A stretch of 64,000 bases of DNA. It comes from Thermohalobaculum sp039027855 (GTDB taxonomy: Bacteria; Pseudomonadota; Alphaproteobacteria; Rhodobacterales; Rhodobacteraceae). The position numbers were made by a program, and so were the translations under genes. The notes below the pieces were generated by a model that saw only the letters and a list, made by a program, of their open reading frames with translations, was not told where the DNA came from and searched no databases. Below, in pieces: positions 63,253-64,000 of this stretch. The DNA lies in assembly GCA_039027855.1 (NCBI GenBank), contig JBCCJI010000001.1:1-64000 (forward strand), given 5' to 3'. How positions within the stretch are numbered: position 1 is the stretch's first letter; each line of letters opens with the position of its first letter.

Positions 63253-63524
63253 GGAGATCCTCCCGTTTTTATCGATCTTGCTACAGGGTGTGCTGTATTG
63301 GACCAGCCTATCGCACACCTTGACCTATTGAAAATCAGTAACGCGCAAATTGGGTATCAGTCACGCACGAATGATCGAATAATTTCTGTCAAGTAAAGTC
63401 GGCTTCCATTGTTTTGCAGTGCAGCAATCCAGGCAGTCCTAGCCGCTTATAGATGCGAATTTGTATGGAGAGAACGCGCAGTGCTGGGGTGGGCGCCGCC
63501 AAGGCGCGGGTCTGTCTGCCGGCC
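63253..63524. other. AT-richer intergenic region upstream of the sugar dehydrogenase
   Basis: The gap between the sugar dehydrogenase start and the end of the next minus-strand gene is AT-richer than its flanks. On the minus strand TTGACA occurs at 63392-63387 as a good -35 hexamer, but I find no matching -10. No gene is supported. Confidence 0.4.
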
Positions 63525-64000
63525 TCAGCCGCCAAGGATCGTCGCCTGGGGGATCTCGTAGCGCTGATCTTCCACCCTTAGCCGATGAACATCGCCCTCC
63601 AGCACCCAGTCAGTGTCGACGCCGACGCCCGACATGGTCGGCGCGGCCCGCAGGAAGATGTTGTGCGCAAAGAACAGCATCCGGCTGAACCCATTGGGGA
63701 ACGCGACGCGCACGGTCGCATCGCCGCCAGTGCCCCGAGCCACGCCGAAGCGGCAGTCGCCGAGCGGTTGACCCCGCTCCTGCGCGCATCGGATCACGCC
63801 GGTGGCGTCGAAGTCGCGGACCCGTGCCCGCGCCGCGCTGTCGTCGAGCCCGTAGGGAACGCTGCCATCCGGGCCCGGCGCTGTGACGAGGCTGGCCGCC
63901 GGCACATATCCCGAGACCCTGGCGCGAAGGGGCTGGACAGCGCACCAGGCGACGCCGTCCGAGGATGTGCAGCCAAGATTGCTGACGATGGTGCCCTTGG
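63525..64000 (-). CDS. Exported SH3-like domain protein, 5' end outside the window
   Basis: The frame is open from the window edge to a stop at 63525 (at least 157 residues). NLGCTSSDGVAWCAVQPLRA followed by RVSGYVPAASL is a bacterial SH3 pattern with paired Cys. The second domain (GVIRCAQERGQPLGDCRFGV, then DATVRVAFPNGFSRMLFFAH) is a small beta-rich module with two Cys, seen in hypothetical periplasmic proteins. The signal peptide would lie beyond base 64000. A periplasmic location is inferred. Function unknown. Confidence 0.75.
   Translation of the reverse strand, partial: KGTIVSNLGCTSSDGVAWCAVQPLRARVSGYVPAASLVTAPGPDGSVPYGLDDSAARARVRDFDATGVIRCAQERGQPLGDCRFGVARGTGGDATVRVAFPNGFSRMLFFAHNIFLRAAPTMSGVGVDTDWVLEGDVHRLRVEDQRYEIPQATILGG

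Noticed and set aside
61975..63396. Plus-strand frame of 473 codons over the sugar dehydrogenase
   Set aside because: Antisense to a signal-peptide-bearing propeller protein with its own ribosome site and terminator.

Overview
The window is chromosomal DNA of a high-GC alphaproteobacterium, most probably a Rhodobacteraceae/Paracoccaceae (Rhodobacterales) member. The evidence is a rhizobial/rhodobacterial type glycerol ABC transporter (glpSTPQUV), a choX-lysE-choW-choV choline importer, a TAXI-TRAP transporter, a hmuSTUV heme importer with hemP, an Irr-box-like site at dps, and a shared motif at heme genes that resembles the rhodobacterial iron box. No rRNA, tRNA, CRISPR array or phage was seen. 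Almost every line of the window is occupied by metabolic importers and small catabolic enzymes.

Layout. 1-350: broken IS5-type transposase. 545-1720: iron corner with a small ORF coupled to hemP, convergent with dps. 1772-4529: ABC exporter of the FtsX/MacB class with a DUF3299 partner. 4676-9575: CE4 deacetylase, amidase plus HpxZ/AtzH-like protein, exported alpha/beta hydrolase and an AraC regulator. 9596-20091: glycerol regulon (glpR divergent from glpD-glpSTPQ, two small ORFs, glpU, glpV), then an iron-type alcohol dehydrogenase. 20348-25716: betA divergent from the choline importer. 25726-26979: metal-type permease. 27191-35242: LysR, peptide-class ABC importer and allophanate hydrolase in one operon. 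35432-38596: TAXI-TRAP. 38608-41493: aminotransferase, 2-hydroxyacid dehydrogenase and class II aldolase. 41507-46037: heme uptake with a divergent uncharacterised gene. 46029-49290: decay zone with remains of a type II secretion/pilus locus and an IS110 transposase. 49291-50232: Crp/Fnr regulator and DUF2892 protein. 50822-57989: acyl-CoA ligase-like protein with a Liv-type ABC importer. 58262-61876: two tandem paralogous TPR/ATP-grasp proteins of unknown product. 61987-63252: PQQ-type sugar dehydrogenase. 63525-64000: partial SH3-like exported protein.

How the genes fit together. GlpR probably controls glycerol uptake and oxidation; the two ATPases GlpS and GlpT have complementary motif losses that would leave one canonical ATP site per heterodimer. 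hemP, hmuSTUV and the divergent 41507-42016 gene share an upstream motif and probably form one iron/heme regulon. The Dpp-like importer translationally coupled to allophanate hydrolase points to uptake of a nitrogen compound degraded to allophanate. The two TPR/ATP-grasp proteins are the best candidates here for an undescribed enzymatic system. Short tandem duplications of 11-15 bp occur at four places, one of them frameshifting a transposase.
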